A stretch of DNA of 64,000 bases, taken from positions 124,001 through 188,000 of the forward strand of contig NZ_QLZQ01000003.1 in NCBI RefSeq assembly GCF_003289925.1, read 5' to 3'. The position numbers and the translations under genes were made by a program. Shown here one piece after another: positions 17,525-24,942 of the stretch (position 1 is its first letter; every line of letters begins with the position of its first letter). Source of the stretch: Planococcus maitriensis (GTDB lineage Bacteria; Bacillota; Bacilli; Bacillales_A; Planococcaceae). The notes under the pieces are model-generated. The model saw only the letters and a program-made list of their open reading frames with translations, was not told the origin of the DNA and did not search any database.

Positions 17525-17652
17525 GCCGGTCACTCCTTTTACAGAATCTTGGGATGTTTTCACAATAGCAGATAAATCGTTCGGCTGCATGGACTTCCTG
17601 CATTATTTACTCTAAAATGGTCCATAGCACTGATAGTATCGGAGGGGAAAGA

Positions 17653-18330
17653 ATGAAATTACTTCAAGTACGAAAAGGCCAATTCGTCTACTACAAAAAC
17701 GAATTGCACAAAGTTTATTCCGTCAAGCCGCTCGCTAAGAAATCGGTTTTGATGTTCCGCGTCAAGGACATGGAGCAAGTGGCAAGCCGCGCTGACGAAG
17801 TGTCGCTCTATAAGCCGAAACATATGGATTCGTTCCTGTTCTTCGGGGAGCGCTACACCTTGCGCGAAGACGTATCGGCAGAAGAAGGCGGATACATCCT
17901 GATCGCCAAGCCCGACCCGGATTATATGGACCATTATTCCTTGAACGAGTTCGAGAAGATCGAGTCGGTCGAAGGGAAGAATGTCATCACGACAAGACAA
18001 AATACGGTCAAGTCGAGAGAATTCTTCGTGATGGTCCCAGGAGAAGAGCAAGGCAGCAACGACATTGCGTATTACGACAAAGGGAAAGTATCCGAAGAAC
18101 AGAAGCGGCATGATGCTCAGCTCGCAGAAGATTTGCGCGACAGAAGCTCGATCCGCCCGTCGATCGGCGATGTCTATTTGAACCTGGATAACGCAGGAAC
18201 GGCCATGGTCGTCGCCATCATCGGCGAAGAAGTGACCCTTGGCACCGGCGATAAGCTGACATTCCACGATTTGCATAAAGCGGACAACTGGAGCTACCTC
18301 TACAATGTAGCGGACGGCGATTTCCGATAA
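17653..18330 (+). CDS. Hypothetical protein, 225 residues
   Basis: The ATG follows GGAGGGGAAAGA. The soluble mixed alpha/beta protein opens MKLLQVRKGQFVYYKNELHK; the first 60 residues look like a small beta-barrel (alternating hydrophobic residues, KGQFVYY and SVLMFRV strands), and the last 60, from about RPSIGDVYLN, look like a second such module. Conserved-looking but not assigned to a family. The downstream hairpin-rich stretch begins directly after its stop, so those hairpins may lie in its 3' untranslated region. Confidence 0.78.
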   Translation: MKLLQVRKGQFVYYKNELHKVYSVKPLAKKSVLMFRVKDMEQVASRADEVSLYKPKHMDSFLFFGERYTLREDVSAEEGGYILIAKPDPDYMDHYSLNEFEKIESVEGKNVITTRQNTVKSREFFVMVPGEEQGSNDIAYYDKGKVSEEQKRHDAQLAEDLRDRSSIRPSIGDVYLNLDNAGTAMVVAIIGEEVTLGTGDKLTFHDLHKADNWSYLYNVADGDFR

Positions 18331-18349
18331 TAAAAAAAGGAGGGAATGA

Positions 18350-18445
18350 ATGAAGCATCCGCTGAGTTCATTCATTTGCGACGCATCTGCCGCGCAGATG
18401 TGGGAGCACATCTTTTATGTGAGGCTTGAGCAAAGCGAAAGTTGA
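18350..18445 (+). CDS. Possible 31-residue peptide gene inside a hairpin
   Basis: ATG at 18350 is five bases behind AAGGAGGG (18337-18344), one of the best ribosome binding sites in the window, and the frame stays open for 31 codons (opening MKHPLSSF). A second ATG at 18346 opens a 27-codon frame. Both starts lie in the left arm of a 10-bp hairpin, which could limit access of the ribosome. No homologous peptide is known to me; it may be only a leader reading frame. Confidence 0.3.
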   Translation: MKHPLSSFICDASAAQMWEHIFYVRLEQSES

Positions 18446-18522
18446 ACATAAGGACTTTCGCATTGGGCAATCGATTCACGATTCACGGAAAGTTTTGAAA
18501 AATTTAGAGTTTCTCAATACTC

Positions 18523-18553
18523 AAAAAAGGCAGCCAATGCGGCTGCCTTTTTT
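18523..18553 (+). terminator. Terminator
   Basis: Stem AAAAAAGGCAGCC/GGCTGCCTTTTTT with a 5-base loop; the A run also allows use by the convergent acetyltransferase gene. Confidence 0.92.
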
Positions 18554-18566
18554 ATTCTTCAATTCT

Positions 18567-18836
18567 TTATTTCACTAGGACGTCCTGAAATTCTTCGGTG
18601 CGTTCGATCACTTTTTTGGCATAGGGGCATTGGGGGTCTACTGATTTGCCTTCGTTTCTTGCGTGCTCAACCATTTTGCCCACCAGCTCTTTGCCCATGC
18701 CTTGACCGCTGAGCTGCGGTGCCACTTCGGTGTGGTCAACGGTCAGCACATCACCGTTATCGACGTAACTGACAAAACCGACTTCTTCCGAGCCGTCGAG
18801 CAATGCGATTCGATTATCTTGGTGTTGAAAATCCAT
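18567..18836 (-). CDS. Small GNAT-like N-acetyltransferase (YidJ/NATD1 type)
   Basis: An 89-residue single-domain protein with LTVDHTEVAPQLSGQGMGKELVGKMVEHAR, the acetyl-CoA binding core of the short GNAT branch (Acetyltransf_CG), and the conserved CPYAKKVIE ending with its cysteine-proline. The substrate is unknown. The ribosome binding site AAAAGGAGGAA is strong. It is divergent from the catalase-family gene, whose sigma-B promoter lies in the shared spacer. Confidence 0.9.
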   Translation of the reverse strand: MDFQHQDNRIALLDGSEEVGFVSYVDNGDVLTVDHTEVAPQLSGQGMGKELVGKMVEHARNEGKSVDPQCPYAKKVIERTEEFQDVLVK

Positions 18837-18887
18837 TCCGTGTTCCTCCTTTTAAAAAACAATTCTACTTAAAAGTATTCCCGTTCT

Positions 18888-18912
18888 GTTCAATTATATG
18901 CATAAGGGGTAT
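18888..18912 (+). promoter_or_regulatory. Sigma-B promoter of the catalase-family gene
   Basis: GTTCAA, 13 bases, GGGTAT. The -10 is perfect, the -35 has one mismatch, and the ATG is 23 bases past the -10. Confidence 0.78.
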
Positions 18913-18934
18913 GAAAAGAAAAGGAGGGGATGAC

Positions 18935-19864
18935 ATGGAGGGCAACCAAAAAGAACGGCGGGCAATCAGCCAAATCGAAGAAATTTTCGGTGAGCATGAA
19001 GGGTACCGGCGTGCCCATGCCAGAGGTACAGGATATAAAGGGACATTCGAAGGAAGCGGGCAGGCAATGGAACTGACCGATGCCGCGCATTTTCGACAAG
19101 CGAAAGTGCCAGTGCTTGTTCGCTTTTCCCATTTCTCGCCGGATCCCACTTGGGCGGATGCGATGTCACCGGTGAAAGGAATGGCGATCCAATTCAAAAT
19201 CGGGCCTGAAGAAGTGACAAATATCGTATCGGTGACTTCACCGGTGTTCTTTACCCATTCGCCGGAGCGTTTCATGGAGATGCTTGAAGTGTCCAGGTCT
19301 TTCCAAAGAGGCCGCCCGAAATTGGGGGAACTGGCAGAGCTGTTGATGGACTTTCCTGAGGTGCGGGCGATGTTTTCAAGCGTGAAGAAAATGACGGTGC
19401 CCGAAAGTTTTGCGACGGGCATCTATCATTCGATCCATGCTTTCTACTTTGAAAAGAAAGGAAAAAGGCAAGCGGTCAAATATCTATTCGAGCCGGAGGC
19501 GGGCGAAGACAAGCGATCGTTGAAGGATATGAAAGACCTGCCTTTCGGGTACTACGAACAGGAATTGGCAGAGCGGATTGCGCGCAGCCCTGCATCTTTT
19601 AAACTGTATGCCATTATCGGTGAAGCAGGCGACCCGACGGATGATCCGACGCGCGACTGGCCGAAAGACCGTGAACGTGTCTATCTCGGTCGATTGACCA
19701 TCGAAGCGCCTGAAGCTGAAGCCGAACAAGCGCTATACGACCCGACCGTAATGACCGCAGGAATCAGCTGTTCGGATGACCCGATCCTTCAGTTCCGCCG
19801 GGGAGCATACCGGCATTCCTATGAAAAACGAATAGCCGAAAATGAAGGAACCAAGAAACACTAG
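18935..19864 (+). CDS. Small catalase-family peroxidase (SrpA-like)
   Basis: The ATG at 18935, five bases behind AAGGAGGGG, gives 309 residues, far shorter than a 480-residue monofunctional catalase. The distal histidine is in RRAHARGTG near the N-terminus and the proximal heme tyrosine is likely in RRGAYRHSYEKR near the C-terminus. The distal asparagine of true catalases (NNTPVFF) is not conserved (VTSPVFF), as in SrpA-type catalase-related proteins, so peroxidase rather than strong catalase activity is expected. The sigma-B promoter upstream fits a role in stress protection. Confidence 0.88.
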   Translation: MEGNQKERRAISQIEEIFGEHEGYRRAHARGTGYKGTFEGSGQAMELTDAAHFRQAKVPVLVRFSHFSPDPTWADAMSPVKGMAIQFKIGPEEVTNIVSVTSPVFFTHSPERFMEMLEVSRSFQRGRPKLGELAELLMDFPEVRAMFSSVKKMTVPESFATGIYHSIHAFYFEKKGKRQAVKYLFEPEAGEDKRSLKDMKDLPFGYYEQELAERIARSPASFKLYAIIGEAGDPTDDPTRDWPKDRERVYLGRLTIEAPEAEAEQALYDPTVMTAGISCSDDPILQFRRGAYRHSYEKRIAENEGTKKH

Positions 19865-19929
19865 CTCATGCCGCCGTGACTTGCATTCCGCACAGAAGCA
19901 GATAACAAGCGACTGGAAAACGGCGCCAA

Positions 19930-19975
19930 AGGAAAAAGACAGCCCGCGTGGAATCCAAACGGGCTGTCTTTTTCA
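19930..19975. terminator. Bidirectional terminator between catalase-family and gdh genes
   Basis: A 14-bp stem AAAAAGACAGCCCG with its complement around a 13-base loop, A-rich left, T-rich right. Confidence 0.88.
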
Positions 19976-21352
19976 GTAGAGCTTGCCTTGTTTATGCAAC
20001 ACGGTCGATAGGCGCTGCACGGCATGGATAAAGCAATTCTCGCGAAGTGGATACGGGTCCCCGAAATATTGGGGAAGGATGGTGTCCATCGTTTCCTGCA
20101 TTTTTTCCAATAGCAGGCGGAACACTTCCGATTCTTCATGGTACTGGGTTTCGCGGCCTTGCAGCCATTCAAGATAGGAGACGATGACGCCACCGGCATT
20201 GGCTAGAATATCTGGGATGATGATAACCCCTTTATCGCTTAAGTACGCATCGGCATCGCGCGTCGTCGGGGCGTTTGCGCCTTCTACGATAATCTTGGCT
20301 TGGATGTTTTCCATATTGTCTTTGCGGATTTGGTCTTCGAGTGCGGCCAAAAAGAGCACGTCGACAGGCAAAGTCAATAATTCGTCGCGCCCACGGATTT
20401 CTGCCTTGATGCCCGACTCACTAAGTTCAGCCGCATCTTTCGGCAAATCCCCGCGATTGCTTGAAGTGAAAGCGATCAAGCTTGGAATATCGAGGCCGTC
20501 TTCGTTATAAAGCGTAACGTTGCGGTCGCTGACGGCGATCACTTGGTTGTTCAAGGCACGGCATTGATAAGCTTCAAGTGCAGCGACGGACCCGACGTTC
20601 CCAAAGCCTTGCACCGCCATCTTCAAGGGGCGTTCCGCATGCTCCAAAGCGGTGTTGGCAAATGGATTCCCTGAATTTTCCAGATGCTCTTTGTGCGCTA
20701 CTGCATAATCATGGATCAAATAGCGGAAAGTGAAATAGACGCCTTTGCCGGTCGCTTCCCGACGGCCGAGCGAACCGCCATTGACGACACTTTTCCCGGT
20801 AAAGCTGCCGAGATAGGGCTTGCCATGATGGATCTTTTTATACTCCGCCATCATCCAGTCCATTTCGCGTTCGCCAGACCCCATGTCAGGTGCCGGGATG
20901 TCTTTATCCGGGCCGATGACATCGGCAAAATAGCGGACATATTTACGTGAGACGATGTTCAATTCCTTTTCGCTGTAATCACGCGGGTTGATGACGATGC
21001 CGCCCTTGCCGCCCCCGAAAGGCACTTGGTGCAATGCATTTTTCAAGGTCATCAGGAACGCCAGGTTGACGACTTCTTCTTCATTGACCCCTTCATAAAA
21101 GCGGATGCCGCCTTTATAGGGCCCTAAGCTGTCATTATGCTGGACACGGTAGGCAGGAATCCGTTCGATCGTGCCGTCTTCGCGCGGGACGCGCAAGAAC
21201 GACTTATGGATATTGTTCGGCGTGGAAATGATTGCGCTCAAGGATTTAAACGCTTGCGTCCGTTCGCCATTTGTCAGGTCAGGAAGGAATTCCTTTTTCT
21301 CGTATAGGGCATCGAGTGACTCCTGAATGATTTTCTTCGTTTCTTCTTCCAA
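19973..21352 (-). CDS. Glutamate dehydrogenase (Glu/Leu/Phe/Val dehydrogenase family)
   Basis: The catalytic region PFGGGKGGIVINP with its lysine and the NAD-binding QGFGNVG motif are intact. The protein oxidatively deaminates glutamate or makes it from 2-oxoglutarate; coenzyme choice is not certain. I place the start at TTG 21352, six bases past GGAGGTG (459 residues). A more upstream ATG at 21376 has only AGGGAAG touching it, and a possible sigma-B -10 would put the transcript start almost on that ATG. The gene ends in the terminator shared with the catalase-family gene. Confidence 0.9.
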   Translation of the reverse strand: MEEETKKIIQESLDALYEKKEFLPDLTNGERTQAFKSLSAIISTPNNIHKSFLRVPREDGTIERIPAYRVQHNDSLGPYKGGIRFYEGVNEEEVVNLAFLMTLKNALHQVPFGGGKGGIVINPRDYSEKELNIVSRKYVRYFADVIGPDKDIPAPDMGSGEREMDWMMAEYKKIHHGKPYLGSFTGKSVVNGGSLGRREATGKGVYFTFRYLIHDYAVAHKEHLENSGNPFANTALEHAERPLKMAVQGFGNVGSVAALEAYQCRALNNQVIAVSDRNVTLYNEDGLDIPSLIAFTSSNRGDLPKDAAELSESGIKAEIRGRDELLTLPVDVLFLAALEDQIRKDNMENIQAKIIVEGANAPTTRDADAYLSDKGVIIIPDILANAGGVIVSYLEWLQGRETQYHEESEVFRLLLEKMQETMDTILPQYFGDPYPLRENCFIHAVQRLSTVLHKQGKLY

Positions 21353-21384
21353 TGCGAGCACCTCCAAGATATTCATACTTCCCT

Positions 21385-21409
21385 ATACCCTGTGGATGCG
21401 TCGATAAGC
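21385..21409 (-). promoter_or_regulatory. Possible sigma-B promoter of glutamate dehydrogenase
   Basis: The minus strand reads GCTTAT, 13 bases, GGGTAT: perfect -10, two mismatches in the -35. Confidence 0.35.
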
Positions 21410-21410
21410 T

Positions 21411-21440
21411 AAAAAATGCCGCCGTCAGTTCAACGGCGGC
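21411..21440 (-). terminator. Terminator of the first BCCT transporter gene
   Basis: Stem GCCGCCGT/ACGGCGGC with a 7-base loop; the adjacent A run is a T run on the minus strand. Confidence 0.85.
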
Positions 21441-21447
21441 CAGGAAT

Positions 21448-22938
21448 TTATTTTTTGCGCTGCATCGATTGATGTTCCGTGTTCAAAGCTTTGAACAGAG
21501 CGATGACCATCAGGATCATGACGAACGAAAACGGCAAAGCCGCAATGATGATGGTGTTTTGCACTGCCGTCAACCCGCCGACAGAAAGCAGGATCGCAGC
21601 GACAAGCGATTGGGCGATTCCCCAGAGGATCTTGATCTGGTTGCTAGGCAGCAGCGACCCTTTTGTCGATTGCATGCCAAGGACGAAAGTCGCCGAGTCT
21701 GCGGATGTGATGAAGAATGTGCTGACGAGCAAGATCGCGATGATCGACATGATGATCCCGAGCGGCAGTTGGCTGAATGTCGCAAACAAGGTTTGTTCGG
21801 TCGGGAAGGCGGTCAAGTCGACACCGCTTTTTTGGATATCGATCGCCGTGGTCCCGAATGCGCCGAACCATAACGAACCGAAGATGGTAGGGGCGAGGAC
21901 AACGCCGATCAAAAACTCGCGGATCGTCCGGCCTTTGGAAACGCGGGCGATGAACATGCTGACGAATGGCGCCCAGGAAATCCACCATGCCCAGTAGAAG
22001 ATTGTCCAGCCATCGAGCCAGCTGCGGTTTTCCGCATCAAGCGGTGCAGACTGGAAACTCAAGCTGATCAAATTCTGGACATAAGCCCCGAATGTTTCCG
22101 TAAAGAGATTGAGGATCAAAATCGTCGGCCCGAGAACGAGGACCAACACAAGTAAAGCAATGGCAAGCACCATATTGGTATTCGACAAATACTTGATCCC
22201 TTTGTTCAGTCCTGACCAAGCCGAGATGATGAACAATAAAGTGACGACGCCAATGATGAGCATCTGCACCCAATATTCCTGCGGTGCGCCAAATAGATAG
22301 GCAAGCCCGCCATTGATTTGCGCAGCTCCGAAGCCGAGCGAGGTGGCAACGCCGAAGACGGTGGCGAACACGGCCAATACATCGACCAATGTGCCGAGCG
22401 GCCCGTCCATGCGATCGCCGAATAATGGCTTCAAGGTAGTGGAAATCAGAGCCGGCTGCCCTTTGCGGAATTGGAAAAATGCCAGTGACAGCGCGACCAT
22501 TCCATACATGGCCCAAACATGGATGCCCCAATGGTAATAAGTACGCTGCAAAGCTTCCTTGAAAGCTTCATCCGTTCCGGGTTCAGCTGTCGCTGGCTGG
22601 ATGGCGAAATGAGACAATGGTTCAGAAGCGCCGTAGAAAACGAGCCCGATACCCATGCCGGCCGAGAACAGCATGGCCAGCCACGTAAAAGTGGAAAATT
22701 CAGGACGGTCCGAATCCCGGCCGAGGCGGATTTTGCCGTAAGGGCTGATGATGATGACGACGACAAAAATCAGCAGAAGCGCCATGATCATCAAATAATA
22801 CCAGCCGAAAGCTGTATTGATATAAGTGCGGATCGTGCCAGTGGCCTGTTCGAAAACTTCCGGTGCGATAACCCCGAAACCGACAGTCAAAATGACGAGT
22901 GCAAATGCGATATAGAAAACTTTAGTTGCTTTATTCAT
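21448..22938 (-). CDS. BCCT-family osmoprotectant transporter
   Basis: A 496-residue, 12-helix transporter of the betaine/carnitine/choline family. The signature FYWAWWISWAPFVSMFIAR is complete, as is the GMGIG stretch in helix 3 linked with sodium-coupled betaine carriers such as BetP and OpuD. Uptake of glycine betaine or a related solute under salt stress is the likely role. The ribosome binding site AGGAGG lies before the ATG. Upstream on this strand is TTGACT with an AT-rich stretch containing TATAAC, a possible but poorly spaced promoter. A second BCCT gene lies at 55.4 kb. Confidence 0.93.
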   Translation of the reverse strand: MNKATKVFYIAFALVILTVGFGVIAPEVFEQATGTIRTYINTAFGWYYLMIMALLLIFVVVIIISPYGKIRLGRDSDRPEFSTFTWLAMLFSAGMGIGLVFYGASEPLSHFAIQPATAEPGTDEAFKEALQRTYYHWGIHVWAMYGMVALSLAFFQFRKGQPALISTTLKPLFGDRMDGPLGTLVDVLAVFATVFGVATSLGFGAAQINGGLAYLFGAPQEYWVQMLIIGVVTLLFIISAWSGLNKGIKYLSNTNMVLAIALLVLVLVLGPTILILNLFTETFGAYVQNLISLSFQSAPLDAENRSWLDGWTIFYWAWWISWAPFVSMFIARVSKGRTIREFLIGVVLAPTIFGSLWFGAFGTTAIDIQKSGVDLTAFPTEQTLFATFSQLPLGIIMSIIAILLVSTFFITSADSATFVLGMQSTKGSLLPSNQIKILWGIAQSLVAAILLSVGGLTAVQNTIIIAALPFSFVMILMVIALFKALNTEHQSMQRKK

Positions 22939-23082
22939 GTATCCTCCTATGATGTTTTTTTAACATAACTATTAAGGTTATAGGAATATAGATAAATAGT
23001 CAAATGCTTCATGTAGATTGAAAGGAATGCTATAGTCACATATTGAATGGGAGAATATGGGTTCCGGGTAAAGGGTACAGCT

Positions 23083-23112
23083 AAAAAAAGCCCTGCACAA
23101 AAGGGGCAGGGC
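23083..23112 (-). terminator. Terminator of ypsA
   Basis: Stem GCCCTGC/GCAGGGC with an A run that is a T run on the minus strand. Confidence 0.88.
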
Positions 23113-23114
23113 GT

Positions 23115-23678
23115 TCACCAGCCATTCCATTCGTTTTGCTGCTCTTCTTCGGCAATGATGCGGAGGTCGTCAGCGGAGATGATGAGGATTTCGTATTCGT
23201 TCTTCTCGGCGTAGCGCTCTGCTTCCTGCTTGATGAACTTCGGAGAGCCTTCCGTCTCCTCGTCATAGATCAGCAGGATGCCGTCGGAGTTTCTGAGGAA
23301 GAATTTATTTTTCTCGACGAACTGCCAAGGTGCCTCATAAGGCTTGTTTGTTAGGCTGCGGTGGAAATCGGCTTGAGATAACAGGAATTCGTATTTTTCC
23401 TGTTTCGCCTCGTTCCAGTTTTTTTCCTGGTCCTCGAAAGGCGTGAGAATGGCAAAATGCAACTGTGGAAATTCCTCTTGCAGCTCGATCACCGCTTCCG
23501 CAGCCCACGTTTCGACGCCGAGCTGGCCGCTCAGGATCACCCATTCGAGTCCTTCATCGACCAGTGTGCGCAGGCGGTTTTCGAGCGCTTTCTTAATAAA
23601 GCGGACGCCTTCGTGCTTGTCGTCGAATATGCCGAGCTCATGCGGTTTATAGCCGGTGATTACTAAACGTTTAAGCAT
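23115..23678 (-). CDS. ypsA: YpsA-family DUF1273 protein
   Basis: The start at 23678 follows GGAGGAGACGAT and gives 187 residues; an in-frame extension to 23699 is less well placed. The opening MLKRLVITGYKPHELGIF and the SGQLGVETWAAE segment are characteristic of DUF1273, a SLOG/DprA-like Rossmann fold thought to bind a nucleotide ligand. In Bacillus subtilis YpsA is linked to cell division and stress, but no enzymatic activity is established. It is monocistronic here; the neighbours give no hint of function. Confidence 0.93.
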   Translation of the reverse strand: MLKRLVITGYKPHELGIFDDKHEGVRFIKKALENRLRTLVDEGLEWVILSGQLGVETWAAEAVIELQEEFPQLHFAILTPFEDQEKNWNEAKQEKYEFLLSQADFHRSLTNKPYEAPWQFVEKNKFFLRNSDGILLIYDEETEGSPKFIKQEAERYAEKNEYEILIISADDLRIIAEEEQQNEWNGW

Positions 23679-23826
23679 ATCGTCTCCTCCTTCATGCAAA
23701 TCAGTGTTATAAGTTTAACGCATTTTCTTAGGGAATGGAGAATGCTCTTCATGTTTTGTGTGCACGTCCTCCGATGACTGAATATTCATTATTATGTTAA
23801 GCTTAACGGAAAAAGGAGTGAGGCCA

Positions 23827-24789
23827 GTGGCCACTATTGAAGAGGTGGAGCAGGCAAGAAGCCGCATTCAAAACATCATCCACAATACACCGATCGTGCA
23901 TTCACGGTTGCTCCAGGAAAAATGGGGCCGCCGGGTGTTCTTTAAGGTGGAGCATTTGCAGAAAACAGGGTCGTTCAAGATTCGCGGGGCGGCCAACGCT
24001 GTGACCAACGCTGTATCGGATGGGGCGAAACTCGTGACGGCAGCATCTTCGGGCAATCACGGCCAAGCGGTCGCTTATGTGGCCAACGAGCTTGGCATCG
24101 CCTCTGTCATCGCCGTGCCGACGGATGCCAGCCCGGCAAAAGTCGCAGCGATCAAAGCGTATGGCGGGCAGGTGGAATATTGCGGCACCACTTCAGCGGA
24201 GCGGATACCGTATGCCGTGTCGCTCGCGCAACAACAGGGCGGCGTCTATATTCCTCCGTATGACCATCGCGACGTCATCGCCGGACAAGGGACAGCTGGC
24301 TTAGAGATCATCGAGCAAATGACGGATGTGGATGTGATTGTCGTGCCTGTCGGGGGCGGTGGATTGATTTCGGGTATTTTGACGGCTGTGAAGGCACAGC
24401 GGCCCGATGTATTGGTGATCGGCGCAGAGCCGGCGCTTGCAAATGACACGGCCTTGTCTTTGGAGCGTGGGGAGATTACAGCAATCGGCCCGACCGAAAC
24501 GATTGCCGACGGCTTGCGGACCACGCAGCCGGGAGACCTGACATTCCCGATTGTGAGCGAGCTGCTCGACGGGTTGGTGTTGGTGGAGGAAGAGGAAATT
24601 ATCGAAGCGATGCGCGATATCGCTGTGCGCATGAAGCAGTTGGTGGAACCTTCCGGCGCAGTAGCCGCTGCTGCTGTCATGTCGGGCAAGGCAGGCGGGC
24701 CGGATCAAACCATCGTTGCGGTCATTTCAGGCGGCAATGTCGATCTTCCGCGTTTCGCCTCGTTGATGAACACTGCTGAAAAGGAATAA
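23827..24789 (+). CDS. Threonine/serine dehydratase, short catabolic type
   Basis: A PLP fold-type II enzyme of 320 residues without a C-terminal ACT regulatory domain. The PLP lysine is K51 in SFKIRGA, with SSGNHGQ and GGGGLISG phosphate- and cofactor-binding loops. It converts threonine (or serine) to the 2-oxo acid and ammonia; serine racemase is a homologous alternative. The start is GTG 23827, eight bases after AAGGAG, in preference to the upstream ATG at 23794. Located just before the acyl-CoA dehydrogenase operon but with its own likely terminator. Confidence 0.92.
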   Translation: MATIEEVEQARSRIQNIIHNTPIVHSRLLQEKWGRRVFFKVEHLQKTGSFKIRGAANAVTNAVSDGAKLVTAASSGNHGQAVAYVANELGIASVIAVPTDASPAKVAAIKAYGGQVEYCGTTSAERIPYAVSLAQQQGGVYIPPYDHRDVIAGQGTAGLEIIEQMTDVDVIVVPVGGGGLISGILTAVKAQRPDVLVIGAEPALANDTALSLERGEITAIGPTETIADGLRTTQPGDLTFPIVSELLDGLVLVEEEEIIEAMRDIAVRMKQLVEPSGAVAAAAVMSGKAGGPDQTIVAVISGGNVDLPRFASLMNTAEKE

Positions 24790-24838
24790 GCCGAGTTGCT
24801 TTGACCCGAGCATTGACCATGATGGGGCTCGGCTTTTC
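24788..24838 (+). terminator. Probable terminator after threonine dehydratase
   Basis: AAGCCGAG pairs with CTCGGCTT across a long loop, followed by TT. Weaker than the other terminators in the window. Confidence 0.5.
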
Positions 24839-24867
24839 GGTGCGGGAATGCGATTGCATATTATTGA

Positions 24868-24881
24868 TGAAAACGGTAACA
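24868..24881 (+). promoter_or_regulatory. Perfect CcpA cre site
   Basis: TGAAAACGGTAACA matches TGWAANCGNTNWCA at all 14 positions. It lies 62 bases ahead of the SDR start, in the promoter region of the acyl-CoA dehydrogenase operon. Confidence 0.75.
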
Positions 24882-24902
24882 TAATGTTTAAGTATTCTGA
24901 AC

Positions 24903-24920
24903 ATACCGACTAGTCGGTAT
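24903..24920 (+). promoter_or_regulatory. Perfect 18-bp palindromic operator, TetR-type
   Basis: ATACCGACTAGTCGGTAT is its own reverse complement. It sits between the cre site and the ribosome binding site of the first gene. The size and symmetry are typical of TetR/AcrR-family regulators, which control fatty acid degradation in Bacillus (FadR); the sequence differs from the FadR box and no regulator gene is in the window. Confidence 0.7.
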
Positions 24921-24942
24921 ATATAATGGAGGGGGAAGCGAT

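Larger units (their letters stand above)
18337..18556 (+). ncRNA. Hairpin-rich candidate regulatory RNA
   Basis: Three perfect inverted repeats follow in a row: AATGAATGAA (18345-18354) with TTCATTCATT (18367-18376); CGCATCTG (18382-18389) with CAGATGTG (18395-18402, one G-T pair); GCGAAAGT (18435-18442) with ACTTTCGC (18454-18461). A terminator follows. The first stem contains two possible ATG codons directly behind a strong Shine-Dalgarno sequence. The density of perfect stems in 120 bases is unusual. It could be a leader, an attenuated small gene, or the 3' region of the gene upstream. Confidence 0.45.

Noticed and set aside
24854-24892. A definite promoter for the SDR/acyl-CoA dehydrogenase operon
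   Set aside because: Several competing weak -35/-10 pairs (TTGCAT with TAACAT, TTGATG with TTTAAG) are possible; none is clearly better, so none was listed.
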